A stretch of DNA of 64,000 nucleotides, taken from the NCBI GenBank assembly GCA_041690635.1, contig JAWLGZ010000002.1:124001-188000 (forward strand). Reading direction: 5' to 3'. This document shows positions 18,043 to 27,101 of this stretch, one piece after another (within the stretch, counting starts at the first letter, position 1; every line of letters begins with the position of its first letter). The DNA comes from JAWLGZ01 sp041690635. GTDB taxonomy: Bacteria; Pseudomonadota; Gammaproteobacteria; Thiohalomonadales; Thiohalomonadaceae. Under the pieces are notes generated by a model. It had not been told where the DNA came from and ran no database searches. It worked only from the letters and a program-made list of their open reading frames with translations. A program made the position numbers and the translations under genes.

Positions 18043-18978
18043 TCAGCTCCTTACCCCTTCGAGTGCCTTAGCCAAGGTCTCATTGTCCTGCACCGGCAGC
18101 GCGGTCATGTCGCGCGCAATGCGCTTGTTCAGTCCAACCAGCACCTTGCCGGGACCACATTCGATCAGGCGATCCACACCCTCGCTCCCCATCCGGCCAA
18201 CGGTCTCCACCCAGCGCACCGGGCTGTAGAGCTGACGAACGAGGGCATCGCGGATGGCGTCGGGCTCGGCGGGTGAAGCCACATCGGCATTGTTGATGAC
18301 CGGGATGGCCGGGGCCGTGATCGCCACGCCGGCGAGCCGTTCGGCAAGCCGTTCGGCTGCCGGCTTCATCAATGCACAGTGGGATGGGGCACTCACCGCC
18401 AGCATGACGGCACGCTTGGCGCCGGCTGCCTTGGCGGCCGCAACCGCCCGCTCCACCGCGCCCGCCTGCCCGGCAATCACCACCTGGCCCGGGGCGTTGA
18501 AGTTGACCGGTGACACCACCTCGCCGTCCGCCGCCTCGCCGCACACCGCGGCAACCTGCTCGTCCGCCAGGCCGAGAATGGCTGCCATCGCCCCCTCGCC
18601 CGCCGGAACCGCCTCCTGCATGAAGCGACCACGGTCCGCCACCAGCGTCACTGCATCCGCAAAGTTCAACGCGTCAGCACAGACCAGCGCCGTGTACTCG
18701 CCGAGGCTGTGACCGGCCATCACTACCGGGCGGGGACCGCCCTCAGCTTCCCACAGCCGCCATACGGCGACACCCGCAGCCAGCATCGCCGGCTGGGTCA
18801 CCGCCGTGGTGTTCAACTCCGCCTCCGGCCCCTCCTGCACGACCTTCCATAGGTCGTAGCCGAGCGCCTCGCCCGCCTCCGCGAAGGTCTTTCGGACCAC
18901 CGAATGCTCGACAGCCAGCTCCGCCAGCATGCCGATGGATTGAGATCCCTGACCGGGAAAGACAAATCCTAGAGACAT
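18043..18978 (-). CDS. fabD: Malonyl-CoA:ACP transacylase FabD
   Basis: This 311-residue enzyme loads malonate onto ACP. The nucleophile elbow is GHSLGEYTALV (Ser ~93), the N-terminal FVFPGQGSQSIGML forms the oxyanion region, and the catalytic His is in APSHCALMKPA (~203). It sits between fabH and fabG. A 114-bp gap with repeat-like sequence separates it from fabH. Confidence 0.97.
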   Translation of the reverse strand: MSLGFVFPGQGSQSIGMLAELAVEHSVVRKTFAEAGEALGYDLWKVVQEGPEAELNTTAVTQPAMLAAGVAVWRLWEAEGGPRPVVMAGHSLGEYTALVCADALNFADAVTLVADRGRFMQEAVPAGEGAMAAILGLADEQVAAVCGEAADGEVVSPVNFNAPGQVVIAGQAGAVERAVAAAKAAGAKRAVMLAVSAPSHCALMKPAAERLAERLAGVAITAPAIPVINNADVASPAEPDAIRDALVRQLYSPVRWVETVGRMGSEGVDRLIECGPGKVLVGLNKRIARDMTALPVQDNETLAKALEGVRS

Positions 18979-19092
18979 TAGAAACCCCTCTTTCGAGAGG
19001 CCAGGAACCAGGGACTTGGGGCTGGAAAATCAAAACTTGCGCGCGCCGCGCACATCTCCTAGCCCCTGCTCCCTTCCTCCCAGCCCCTGCTT
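18979..19092. repeat. Repeat-like gap between fabH and fabD
   Basis: The gap includes GGGACTTGGGGCTGG, a GCGCGCGCC palindromic patch and CTCCTAGCCCCTGC / CCCAGCCCCTGC. The same kind of text (GGGCTGGGG, GCGCGC and TAGCCCC units) fills 56011-56172 next to aguB. It has no coding potential. It interrupts an otherwise tight operon without an obvious terminator. Confidence 0.45.
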
Positions 19093-20064
19093 TCAACCAA
19101 ATCGCACCAGGGCCGAGCCCCAGGTGAAGCCGCCGCCGAACGCCTCCAGCAAAATGGTGTCGCCGCTTTTGATGCGGCCGTCGCGCACCGCGGTATCCAG
19201 CGCCAGCGGCACCGAAGCAGCCGAGGTGTTGCCTTGGTGCTCCACCGTGACCACCACCCGCTCCATCGGCATCGACAACTTCTTTGCCGTAGCAGCGATG
19301 ATACGGATGTTGGCCTGGTGCGGCACCAGCCAGTCCACATCCTGTTTCTTCATATCATTGGCGGCCAGCGTCTCGTCCACGATGCGCCCGAGCGTATTCA
19401 CCGCCATCTTGAAAACCTCGTTGCCGCGCATGGTGATGACGCCGCCCGCACCCTCCATGCTTTCGCGGCCCTGGGAGGGTCCGCCGTTCACCATCAGCAG
19501 TTCGTTGTAGTCACCGTCTGCGTGCAGATGGGTGGAGAGGATGCCGGGCTTGTCGTCCGCTGCAAGTACCGCCGCACCGGCACCGTCGCCGAACAGCACA
19601 CAGGTACCGCGATCGGTCCAGTCGACGATACGGGAGAGGGTCTCCGCCCCGATGACCAGAGCGCTCTTGGCCGCGCCGCTGCGGATGAAGTTGTCCGCCA
19701 CGCCGAGGGCATAAACGAACCCGGTACAGACCGCCTGCACGTCGAAAGCAGGACAGCCGTGGATGCCCAACCGCTGCTGGAGCAGGCAGGCGGTGCTGGG
19801 GAAGATGCGATCCGGCGTGGTGGTGGCGACCACGATGAGGTCGATGGCCTGCGGGTCGATGCCTGCCGCCTCAATGGCGCGCCGCGCCGCCTGTTCCGCC
19901 AGGTCGCAGGTGGTCTGCCCGTCGGCGGCGATGTGGCGCTGCCGAATACCGGTACGCTCGGTGATCCACTGGTCGGTGGTATCGACCATCCGCTCGAGAT
20001 CCTTGTTGGTCAGGACCTTCTCCGGCAGATAGCTACCGGTACCGACGATGCGTGAGTACTTCAA
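19093..20064 (-). CDS. fabH: 3-oxoacyl-ACP synthase III FabH
   Basis: This 323-residue enzyme starts fatty-acid synthesis by condensing acetyl-CoA with malonyl-ACP. The active Cys lies in FDVQAVCTGFVYALG (~114), His in WLVPHQANIRII (~248) and Asn in EHQGNTSAASVPLAL (~278). The start codon is TTG at 20064, giving MKYSRIVGTGSYLPEK, the normal FabH N-terminus. Its TTGA overlaps the plsX stop, and AGGAAAGG lies upstream. Confidence 0.96.
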   Translation of the reverse strand: MKYSRIVGTGSYLPEKVLTNKDLERMVDTTDQWITERTGIRQRHIAADGQTTCDLAEQAARRAIEAAGIDPQAIDLIVVATTTPDRIFPSTACLLQQRLGIHGCPAFDVQAVCTGFVYALGVADNFIRSGAAKSALVIGAETLSRIVDWTDRGTCVLFGDGAGAAVLAADDKPGILSTHLHADGDYNELLMVNGGPSQGRESMEGAGGVITMRGNEVFKMAVNTLGRIVDETLAANDMKKQDVDWLVPHQANIRIIAATAKKLSMPMERVVVTVEHQGNTSAASVPLALDTAVRDGRIKSGDTILLEAFGGGFTWGSALVRFG

Positions 20065-21089
20065 ACCGCGTGCCTTTCCTGCAGCAGTGCCCCGAGTTCC
20101 TCGCGGATCAGCTCGGGCACATTGGTCTTCACCTCCCGCACCGCCTCGTGGATGGCGCGGCTGAAAGAGAATACGTCGGCGCTGCCGTGGCTCTTGATCA
20201 CGATACCGCGCAGCCCCACCAGGCTGGCACCGTTGTAGGCGCGCGGGTCGATGCGGCCACGGAACGAGCGCAACACCGGCATCGCCACCAGTCCGGCGAG
20301 ACGGGTCAGGAGGTTGCGCTGGAACTCCTGGCGCATAAAGTGGCTGAGCATCTTTGCCACTCCCTCGATGGTCTTGAGCGCCACGTTACCCGTGAAACCG
20401 TCGGTGACCACCACATCGACCGTACCCTTGCCGATATCGTCACCCTCGACGAACCCGTAGTAGTTGAGGCCGCTCCCGGCCAGCAGAGTCGCCGCGCGCT
20501 TGACCTGTTCGTTGCCCTTGATCTCCTCCTCGCCGATGTTGAGGAGGCCGACACTCGGATTCTCCACACCGGCCACCGCCCGCGTCAGCACAGCGCCCAT
20601 GACGGCGAACTGGTACAGGATCTCAGCCGTCACCTCCACATTGGCCCCGAGATCGAGCATGTGGGTACGGCCGCGGATAGTCGGTATGGCGGTGAGAATC
20701 GCGGGGCGATCGATACCCGGCAGGGTCTTGAGCACGAAACGTGCGGTGGCCATCAGCGCGCCGGTGTTGCCGGCGCTGACGCATGCCTGGGCGGCCCCTT
20801 CCTTGACCAGGTCGATGGCGACCCGCATGGAGGAATCCTTCTTGCCCCGCAGTGCCTGGGACGGCAGGTCACTCATAGTGACCACCTGTGAGGCGTGCCG
20901 GATGCTCAGCCGCGCCCCTTCACCCTTGCCGAGCCGTTCCAGTTCGCGCGCGAGTACCTCCCGGTCACCGACCAGGATCAGCGCAAGCTGCGGATGCTCC
21001 TCAAGCGAACGAAGGGCGGCCGGAACGACCACAGAGGGGCCGTGATCGCCGCCCATGGCGTCGAGCGCGATGGTGGTCCGCGCGGTCAT
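20061..21089 (-). CDS. plsX: Phosphate acyltransferase PlsX
   Basis: This 342-residue enzyme converts acyl-ACP to acyl-phosphate, the acyl donor for PlsY in phospholipid synthesis. The family signature is IALDAMGGDHGPSVVVPA at the N-terminus, with VSAGNTGALMA at ~100 and ALVGLRGIVIKSHGSAD near the C-terminus. It lies between rpmF and fabH as in most gammaproteobacteria, and its stop overlaps the TTG of fabH. Confidence 0.96.
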   Translation of the reverse strand: MTARTTIALDAMGGDHGPSVVVPAALRSLEEHPQLALILVGDREVLARELERLGKGEGARLSIRHASQVVTMSDLPSQALRGKKDSSMRVAIDLVKEGAAQACVSAGNTGALMATARFVLKTLPGIDRPAILTAIPTIRGRTHMLDLGANVEVTAEILYQFAVMGAVLTRAVAGVENPSVGLLNIGEEEIKGNEQVKRAATLLAGSGLNYYGFVEGDDIGKGTVDVVVTDGFTGNVALKTIEGVAKMLSHFMRQEFQRNLLTRLAGLVAMPVLRSFRGRIDPRAYNGASLVGLRGIVIKSHGSADVFSFSRAIHEAVREVKTNVPELIREELGALLQERHAV

Positions 21090-21182
21090 CGTGTTAGGGG
21101 TAAGCTCGGCCGGCCAGCAACCGGCAGGCGTGCCGGAACGAGACCGGCATCGCCTGCGGGTACCCCCCGGAAACCCAAGGTT

Positions 21183-21362
21183 CTACTCTTCCCCGACGTC
21201 CAGCACCTTACGCCCGCGGTAGTAACCGTCGGCACTGATGTGGTGACGACGGTGGGTCTCACCGGTGGTCGGTTCGATGGAGAGCGTCGGCTTCTTGAGC
21301 GCGTCGTGGGAGCGACGCATGCCACGCTTGGAGGGAGTCTTACGATTCTGCTGTACGGCCAT
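21183..21362 (-). CDS. rpmF: 50S ribosomal protein L32
   Basis: The reverse strand encodes 59 residues starting MAVQQNRKTPSKRGMRRSHD, the classic L32 N-terminus. The basic core ends HHISADGYYRGRKVL. It begins 13 bases after yceD and lies 93 bases before plsX. The zinc-binding cysteines of some L32 forms are absent, so this is the Cys-minus form. Confidence 0.97.
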   Translation of the reverse strand: MAVQQNRKTPSKRGMRRSHDALKKPTLSIEPTTGETHRRHHISADGYYRGRKVLDVGEE

Positions 21363-21374
21363 GGCCTCTATTCC

Positions 21375-21902
21375 TCAGGTATCGTCTTTCTTTTGACCGG
21401 TCTTCAGTTCCGATAGCACGGCGAAGGGGTTCGGGCGTTCACGCCCCTCCTCCGGCTCCCGCAATACATCGGCTGCCGGACAATCAGGCAGTTCGTGCCG
21501 CGAAACCGACGGCAATCCGAGGATAAGTTCATCCTCGACCACATCATTTACATAGAGCGGCTCGTCACCGGCCACCAGCGGCTCGTAGTGCGGCGGAAGC
21601 TGCTGCGCCTCCGCTTCATCGGCTACGATGCCGAGCATGAAGCCGGTGTCAACCGGGTGGGGCATCGGTTGGAGACAGCGCTGACAGGTCAGCGCAAGTT
21701 CCGCCCGCAGATGGCCGCGCAGAAAGCTGAAGCCGTCCGCGTCGATCCCGAACTCCAGTTCCACCTCCACCTCGCCGTTATCGTCCGCGAGACACTCCCC
21801 AAGCCGTTTCAGCTCGGAGAGCGGGACCTGGCCAGCCACACACCGCCGCGCCTGGGCGAAGCGGAACGGGTCGATCCGGACGGGGAGCCGCTCCTTCAAC
21901 AT
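21375..21902 (-). CDS. yceD: YceD/DUF177 family protein
   Basis: This 175-residue protein is always found next to rpmF and is thought to act in 23S rRNA or large-subunit maturation. It begins MLKERLPVRIDPFRFAQARR, in register with E. coli YceD. It contains the LTCQRCLQPM metal-site-like motif (~97-106), VNDVVEDELILGLP and a C-terminal NPFAVLSELK. The frame is open further upstream, but this ATG fits the family. A consensus promoter ends only nine bases before it, so the mRNA is probably leaderless or nearly so. Confidence 0.93.
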   Translation of the reverse strand: MLKERLPVRIDPFRFAQARRCVAGQVPLSELKRLGECLADDNGEVEVELEFGIDADGFSFLRGHLRAELALTCQRCLQPMPHPVDTGFMLGIVADEAEAQQLPPHYEPLVAGDEPLYVNDVVEDELILGLPSVSRHELPDCPAADVLREPEEGRERPNPFAVLSELKTGQKKDDT

Positions 21903-21911
21903 AAGCCGCCC

Positions 21912-21941
21912 ATAATACGATTCGCCTGTACCCACTGTCAA
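21912..21941 (-). promoter_or_regulatory. Consensus sigma-70 promoter of the yceD-rpmF-plsX-fab operon
   Basis: The reverse strand reads TTGACA (21936-21941), an 18-bp spacer and TATTAT (21912-21917). The -35 box is perfect and the -10 differs at one base. Only nine bases separate the -10 box from the yceD ATG. Confidence 0.8.
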
Positions 21942-22056
21942 AGTAGAGTAGCGCCTCGCAAACGGTCCGCCTGGCCGGATGGGGAAACAGGGCGGGGCTG
22001 TCTGTGGCGCCCCGGTAGGGTATCCTAATGCCCCCTTCAAACCGGCGGGCATTCGC

Positions 22057-23472
22057 TTGATCAAAAAAATCCTCATCGCCAACCGGGGCGAGATCGCGGT
22101 GCGCATCGTCCGCGCCTGTGCGGAGATGGGTATCCGTTCGGTCGCCGTCTACGCCGAGGCCGATCGCCATTCACTGCATGTGAAAAAGGCGGACGAGGCC
22201 TACAGCCTGGGACCGGACACGGTCGCCGGCTACCTGAACGCCCATCGGCTGGTGAACCTGGCGGTGGCCACCGGCTGTGACGCCCTGCACCCCGGCTACG
22301 GTTTTCTTTCGGAAAACGCGGAGTTGGCCGAGATCTGCACCCGGCGGGGCATCACCTTCATCGGCCCGAGCGCCGAGGTAATCCGCCGCATGGGCGACAA
22401 GACCGCCGCCCGTGAGGCGATGATCGGCGGCGGTGTGCCGGTGGTTCCGGGCACCGAAAACCTGAAGGACGCCGAGGAGGCGATCTCCGCGGCGGAGAAG
22501 ATCGGCTACCCGGTGATGCTCAAGGCCACCTCTGGCGGCGGCGGCCGCGGTATCCGCCGATGCGAGAACGCCGAGGAGCTCTCCCGCAACTTCGGGCGGG
22601 TGGTCTCGGAGGCGACCAAGGCGTTCGGCAGCGCCGACGTGTTTCTCGAGAAGTGCATCGTCAATCCCCGCCACATCGAGGTTCAGGTACTCGGGGATTC
22701 CCACGGCAACGCCATCCATCTCTACGAGCGGGACTGCTCCATCCAGCGCCGCCACCAGAAGCTGCTGGAGATCGCCCCCTCCCCCCAGCTCACCCCCGAA
22801 CAGCGTGAGCACCTCGGGGCGCTGGCGGTCCAGGCGGCCAAGAGTGTCGGCTATCAGAACGCCGGTACCGTCGAGTTCCTCATGGACGACAGTGGCACCT
22901 TCTACTTCATGGAGATGAACACCCGCCTCCAGGTGGAACACCCGATCACCGAGGAGATCACCGGGGTCGACATCGTCCAGGAGCAGATCCGCATCGCCGC
23001 CGGCCTGCCGCTGCGCTACGAACAGGAGGAGATCGTCCCGCGCGGCTTCGCCCTGGAGTTCCGTATCAACGCCGAGGACCCGAAGAACGGCTTCCTGCCG
23101 AGCTTCGGCAAGGTGACCCGCTACTTCGCGCCGGGCGGCCCCGGAGTGCGTGTCGACGGGGCGCTCTACACCGGCTACGAGATTCCGCCCTATTACGACT
23201 CCATGTGCGCCAAGCTGATCATCTGGGCGCTCGACTGGGAGGGGGTACTGCAGCGTGCCGAACGTGCCCTGCGGGACATGGGGGTCCAGGGGGTTAAGAC
23301 CACCATGCCGTACTACCTGGAAATTCTGAAATCGCCCGAGTTCCGCAAGGGGCGCTTCAACACGAGTTTCGTCGATGCCCATCCCGAACTGGTCGACTAC
23401 TCGGTGAAGCGCCCGCACAGGGAGTTGGCTGCGGCCATCGCCGCCTCCATCGCCGCCTCCCTGGGGCTTTAG
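22057..23472 (+). CDS. pycA: Pyruvate carboxylase subunit A (biotin carboxylase)
   Basis: This 471-residue ATP-grasp enzyme carboxylates biotin using ATP and bicarbonate. Motifs are KILIANRGEIAVRIVRA, the glycine loop TSGGGGRGIRR (~165), YERDCSIQRRHQKLLEIAPS and MNTRLQVEHPITEEITG. The start is taken as TTG 22057, which gives the family N-terminus MIKKILIANRGE; the frame is open from 21979 without a better start. The next gene encodes a pyruvate carboxyltransferase fused to a biotin domain, so the pair is a two-subunit pyruvate carboxylase rather than AccC of acetyl-CoA carboxylase (accB is not adjacent). Confidence 0.92.
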   Translation: MIKKILIANRGEIAVRIVRACAEMGIRSVAVYAEADRHSLHVKKADEAYSLGPDTVAGYLNAHRLVNLAVATGCDALHPGYGFLSENAELAEICTRRGITFIGPSAEVIRRMGDKTAAREAMIGGGVPVVPGTENLKDAEEAISAAEKIGYPVMLKATSGGGGRGIRRCENAEELSRNFGRVVSEATKAFGSADVFLEKCIVNPRHIEVQVLGDSHGNAIHLYERDCSIQRRHQKLLEIAPSPQLTPEQREHLGALAVQAAKSVGYQNAGTVEFLMDDSGTFYFMEMNTRLQVEHPITEEITGVDIVQEQIRIAAGLPLRYEQEEIVPRGFALEFRINAEDPKNGFLPSFGKVTRYFAPGGPGVRVDGALYTGYEIPPYYDSMCAKLIIWALDWEGVLQRAERALRDMGVQGVKTTMPYYLEILKSPEFRKGRFNTSFVDAHPELVDYSVKRPHRELAAAIAASIAASLGL

Positions 23473-23498
23473 GTCAAACAAATTTACTGGGAATAGAG

Positions 23499-25328
23499 AT
23501 GATGTCCAAGGTCAACATCACCGAAACCGTGCTGCGTGACGGGCACCAGTCGCTCATCGCCACCCGCATGCGCACCGAGGACATGCTGCCCATCTGCGCC
23601 AAGCTGGACAAGGTGGGCTACTGGTCACTGGAGGTGTGGGGCGGCGCCACCTACGACGCCTGCCTGCGGTTTCTGAAGGAGGACCCGTGGGAGCGGCTGC
23701 GCAAGCTCCGCCAGGCACTGCCGAACACCCGTTTGCAGATGCTGTTGCGTGGGCAGAATCTGCTCGGCTACCGCCACTACTCCGATGACGTGGTACGCGC
23801 CTTCGTCGCCCGTGCCGCCGACAACGGCATCGACGTCTTCCGCATCTTCGACGCGCTGAACGATCTGCGCAACATCAAGGTCTCGGTGGAGGCGGTCAAG
23901 GCCGCCGGCAAACACGCTCAGGGCGCCATCTCCTACACCACCAGCCCGGTCCACGGGATCCCGCAGTTCGTTGCCCTGGCGAAGGAGATGGAGGCAATGG
24001 GCTGCGACTCCATCACCGTAAAGGACATGGCCGGGCTATTGACGCCGATGGTGACCGCCGAGCTGTTCACGGCGCTGCGCCAGGCGGTGGAAGTACCGCT
24101 GCAACTGCACACCCACGCCACCGCCGGTCTCGCCGACATGTGCCATCTCAAGGCGATCGAGAACGGCGCCGCACACATCGACACCGCCATCTCCTCCTTC
24201 GCCGGCGGCACCTCCCATCCGCCCACCGAGAGCATGGTGGCGGCCCTGCGCGGCACGGAGAGCGACACCGGCCTCGACCTGGAGCTGCTGCAAGAGATCG
24301 GCTTCTACTTCCATGAGGTGCGCAAGCGCTACCACCAGTTTGAGAGTGACTACACCGGGGTCGACACCCGGGTGCAGGTCAATCAGGTCCCCGGCGGCAT
24401 GATCTCCAACCTCGCCAATCAGCTCCGCGAACAGGGTGCGCTCGGGCGCATGGCCGAGGTGCTGGCCGAGATCCCCAAGGTGCGCGAAGACCTGGGCTTT
24501 CCGCCGCTGGTCACCCCCACCTCGCAGATCGTCGGCACCCAGGCGGTACTCAATGTCCTCACCGGTGCGCGCTACAAGAACATCACCAACGAGGTGAAAT
24601 TCTATCTCCAGGGCCGTTACGGCAAGGCACCTGCACCGGTCAACTCCATCGTACGCCAGCAGGCGATCGGCAATGAGGAGGTGATCGAGGTCCGTCCCGC
24701 CGATCTGCTCAAACCGGAGATGGACAACCTGCGCGACGAGGTGGGAGCACTCGCCCAATCGGAGGAGGATGTGCTGACCTATGCCATGTTCCCGGAGGTG
24801 GGGCGCGAGTTCCTGGAGCACCGCGCCAGCGGTGACCTGAAACCCGAACCGCTGGAACCTCTGGTCGAGGAGGACGCCTGCAAGATCACCAACGCGCCCA
24901 CCGAATTCAACGTTACCCTTCATGGCGAGACCTACCACATCAAGGTCACCGGGATGGGCCACAAGACCCAGGAGAAGCGCCCCTTCTACGTCACCGTTGA
25001 CGGCGTGCCGGAAGAGATGAGCATCGAGGTGCTCGAAGAGGTCATTACCCACGGCGGAGAAAAACCGGCTCCAAAATCCGCCGCAGGCGACAGCAAGCGG
25101 CCGCGCGCCACAAAGGAAGGGCATGTGACCACCTCCATGCCGGCCACCGTGGTCGATGTGCTGGTGCAGGTGGATGCCGATGTGAAGGCGGGTGACCCGC
25201 TGCTGGTCACAGAGGCGATGAAGATGGAGTCGGAGATCCAGGCCCCGGTGAGCGGCAAGGTGGTCGCCGTCCATGTACAGAAGGGTGACCGGGTCAATCC
25301 TGACGAGGCCCTGATCGAAATCGAATAG
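23499..25328 (+). CDS. pycB: Pyruvate carboxylase subunit B (carboxyltransferase + biotin carrier; OadA-like)
   Basis: This 609-residue protein transfers CO2 from biotin to pyruvate to make oxaloacetate. The N-terminal HMGL-like barrel carries ITETVLRDGHQSL and LRGQNLLGYRHY, with metal ligands in VKDMAGLLTP and LHTHATAGLADM. The conserved domain covers ~290-460. The C-terminal biotinyl domain has the biotin lysine in VTEAMKMESEIQAP (~577). No oadB or oadG is present, so sodium-pump oxaloacetate decarboxylase is unlikely. It follows pycA by 26 bases and replenishes the TCA cycle. Confidence 0.93.
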   Translation: MMSKVNITETVLRDGHQSLIATRMRTEDMLPICAKLDKVGYWSLEVWGGATYDACLRFLKEDPWERLRKLRQALPNTRLQMLLRGQNLLGYRHYSDDVVRAFVARAADNGIDVFRIFDALNDLRNIKVSVEAVKAAGKHAQGAISYTTSPVHGIPQFVALAKEMEAMGCDSITVKDMAGLLTPMVTAELFTALRQAVEVPLQLHTHATAGLADMCHLKAIENGAAHIDTAISSFAGGTSHPPTESMVAALRGTESDTGLDLELLQEIGFYFHEVRKRYHQFESDYTGVDTRVQVNQVPGGMISNLANQLREQGALGRMAEVLAEIPKVREDLGFPPLVTPTSQIVGTQAVLNVLTGARYKNITNEVKFYLQGRYGKAPAPVNSIVRQQAIGNEEVIEVRPADLLKPEMDNLRDEVGALAQSEEDVLTYAMFPEVGREFLEHRASGDLKPEPLEPLVEEDACKITNAPTEFNVTLHGETYHIKVTGMGHKTQEKRPFYVTVDGVPEEMSIEVLEEVITHGGEKPAPKSAAGDSKRPRATKEGHVTTSMPATVVDVLVQVDADVKAGDPLLVTEAMKMESEIQAPVSGKVVAVHVQKGDRVNPDEALIEIE

Positions 25329-25339
25329 ACGATCTCACC

Positions 25340-25425
25340 GCAGAGGTCACAGAGGACGCAGAGAAAGCGGTCGCCGCCCTGCGGGTTCCGGCGAGCTGTC
25401 TCTCATCCTGCTCTGTGCCCTCTGC
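25340..25425. repeat. Inverted repeat between pycB and maf (GCAGAGGTCACAGAG type)
   Basis: GCAGAGGTCACAGAG at 25340-25354 and CTCTGTGCCCTCTGC at 25411-25425 are complementary at 14 of 15 bases. A 56-bp centre separates them. The text resembles dispersed extragenic GCAGAG/CTCTG repeats; a weaker relative lies near 3730-3755. It has no U-run, so it is not a standard terminator. Confidence 0.6.
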
Positions 25426-25451
25426 CCCCCCACGGTAGAGAAGATTTGTTG

Positions 25452-26027
25452 ATGCGCATCGTTCTAGGCTCCACCTCCCCCTTCCGCAGGGAGCTGCTCG
25501 AACGTCTCGGGCTGCCGTTTGAGACGGCAGCGCCGGATGTGAACGAGTCACGGCTGGAAAATGAATCACCGGAGGCGCTGGTACTGCGGCTCAGCGAGAT
25601 GAAGGCACATGCAGTTGCCGCCGACCGTCCTGACGCGCTGGTGATCGGCTCCGATCAGGTGGCGGTCATCGACGGAGAGATCCTGGGTAAACCGGGCACC
25701 CATGAGCGGGCAGTTGAACAGTTGCGCGCCGCCAGCGGCAGACGGGTGGAGTTTCTGACCGGGCTCTGCCTGTTGAACGGCACCACCGGAGAGGCACAGG
25801 TGGATCTGGTGCCATTCGCCGTGCAGTTCCGGGAGCTGACGACGACCCAAATCGAAAACTACCTGCGGCGGGAACAGCCCTATAACTGTGCGGGCAGCTT
25901 CAAGTCCGAGGGGCTCGGCATCGCGCTTTTCGCCCGCATGGAGGGAGACGATCCCAACGCCCTCATCGGTCTGCCGCTGATTCGGCTTGTTTCCATGCTC
26001 GAGGCAGAGGGAGTTTCCGTCCTCTGA
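25452..26027 (+). CDS. yceF: Maf family nucleotide pyrophosphatase, YceF type
   Basis: This 191-residue house-cleaning enzyme has the Maf N-terminus IVLGSTSPFRRELLERLG, VIGSDQVAVIDG with the catalytic Asp, and CAGSFKSEGLGIALF followed by LIGLPLIRLVSML. SFKSEG is typical of the YceF subgroup, which hydrolyses 7-methyl-GTP, rather than the dTTP/UTP-acting YhdE group. Two in-frame TTG codons precede, but ATG 25452 matches family starts. YceF in other gammaproteobacteria is also near the rluC/sppA/rpmF region. Confidence 0.92.
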   Translation: MRIVLGSTSPFRRELLERLGLPFETAAPDVNESRLENESPEALVLRLSEMKAHAVAADRPDALVIGSDQVAVIDGEILGKPGTHERAVEQLRAASGRRVEFLTGLCLLNGTTGEAQVDLVPFAVQFRELTTTQIENYLRREQPYNCAGSFKSEGLGIALFARMEGDDPNALIGLPLIRLVSMLEAEGVSVL

Positions 26028-26046
26028 ATCCTCCATAGGCCCGAGG

Positions 26047-26107
26047 TCGCGGCTTCCGCCGCTCCTGCAAAGGTAACGGGTTTTGGTAGGAGCGGCGGGA
26101 GCCGCGA
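26047..26107. repeat. REP-like hairpin between yceF and sppA
   Basis: The arms at 26047-26068 and 26086-26107 pair at 20 of 22 positions. The second arm includes GTAGGAGCGGCGGGAGCCG, a sequence very like Pseudomonas REP elements (GTAGGAGCGGC...GCCGCGA). It sits between convergent genes, where it could stop transcription from both sides. Confidence 0.75.
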
Positions 26108-26137
26108 AACAGCCCCACGACGACGAAACCTTCCCTG

Positions 26138-27088
26138 TTACCGCAGCGCTCCCCAGCCAAAATAGCTGCCGAGCCCCTTGGCAAATCCGATCCCGAAGCG
26201 ATCGAACAGGCGTTGGAAATAGTCGGGAGAGCGGGTGAAATCAACGATCTCCTCGGCGCCGATCACCTCGCGCGCCACATAGCCGGCACTGCCGAGGGCA
26301 TCGACAAGACCCAACTCCAGCGCCTGCTGACCGGTCCAGATAAGTCCGGAGTAGAGCCGGTCGTCGTCATTGAGTCTGTCCCCGCGCCCCTTCTGTACCG
26401 CGGCGATGAACTGGCCGTGAATGTCATCGAGCAGCGCGCGCACGTGGGTGACCTCGATCTCGTTCACCGGCGAGAAGGGATCCATCAAGCCCTTGTGATC
26501 GCCCGCCGTGTAAAGCCGCCGTTCAATACCGAGCTTGTCGAGCGCCTCTACAAACCCGAAGCTGTTCATGACCACCCCGATGGAACCGACCACGCTGGCC
26601 TCATTGGCGTAGATCGCATCCGCCGCGGAGGCCACGTAGTAGCCCCCCGAGGCGCACATGTCGCTCACCACCGCGTAGAGGGGGGTGTCCGGATGTTCAC
26701 CGCGCAGCCGTTTGATTTCGTCATAGATGTAGGCGGATTGCACCGGGCTGCCGCCGGGACTGTTGATGCGCAGGATGATCCCCTTGGTCTTCCTGTCCTT
26801 GAACGCGGCGCGCAGGCCTTGCACCACCCTATCGGCGCTCGCATCGGCATCGGCCGAGATGATCCCGTCCAGGTCCACCAGCGCGGTGTGCTCAGTGGCC
26901 CTGTCGATACCCTCCAGGTCGAACGGCATCAGCCACTGAATCAGAATAATGCCCACGTAGATCGCGAACACGAAGCGGAAAAAGACGCTCCAGCGCCGGG
27001 CGCGCCGCTGCTCCTGCAGACTTGCCGTCGCCAGCCTTTCGAGTACGCCCCGCTCCCAGCCCGTCTTACCCTGTTCCTGATCGCTCAT
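26138..27088 (-). CDS. sppA: Signal peptide peptidase SppA (S49 family)
   Basis: This 316-residue membrane protease degrades cleaved signal peptides. A single TM segment lies at ~33-55 (WSVFFRFVFAIYVGIILIQWL). The protease domain carries the nucleophile Ser in DMCASGGYYVASAAD (~147) and the general-base Lys in TAGDHKGLMDPF (~199). Length matches the short single-domain form found in many proteobacteria, not the 67-kDa E. coli form. It lies 13 bases downstream of a HAD phosphatase and rluC on the same strand. Confidence 0.95.
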   Translation of the reverse strand: MSDQEQGKTGWERGVLERLATASLQEQRRARRWSVFFRFVFAIYVGIILIQWLMPFDLEGIDRATEHTALVDLDGIISADADASADRVVQGLRAAFKDRKTKGIILRINSPGGSPVQSAYIYDEIKRLRGEHPDTPLYAVVSDMCASGGYYVASAADAIYANEASVVGSIGVVMNSFGFVEALDKLGIERRLYTAGDHKGLMDPFSPVNEIEVTHVRALLDDIHGQFIAAVQKGRGDRLNDDDRLYSGLIWTGQQALELGLVDALGSAGYVAREVIGAEEIVDFTRSPDYFQRLFDRFGIGFAKGLGSYFGWGALR

Positions 27089-27101
27089 TCCCCTTTCCTT
27101 C

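Noticed and set aside
23499..25328. Oxaloacetate decarboxylase alpha subunit (Na+ pump)
   Set aside because: No oadB or oadG genes follow and a biotin carboxylase precedes, so a two-subunit pyruvate carboxylase fits better.
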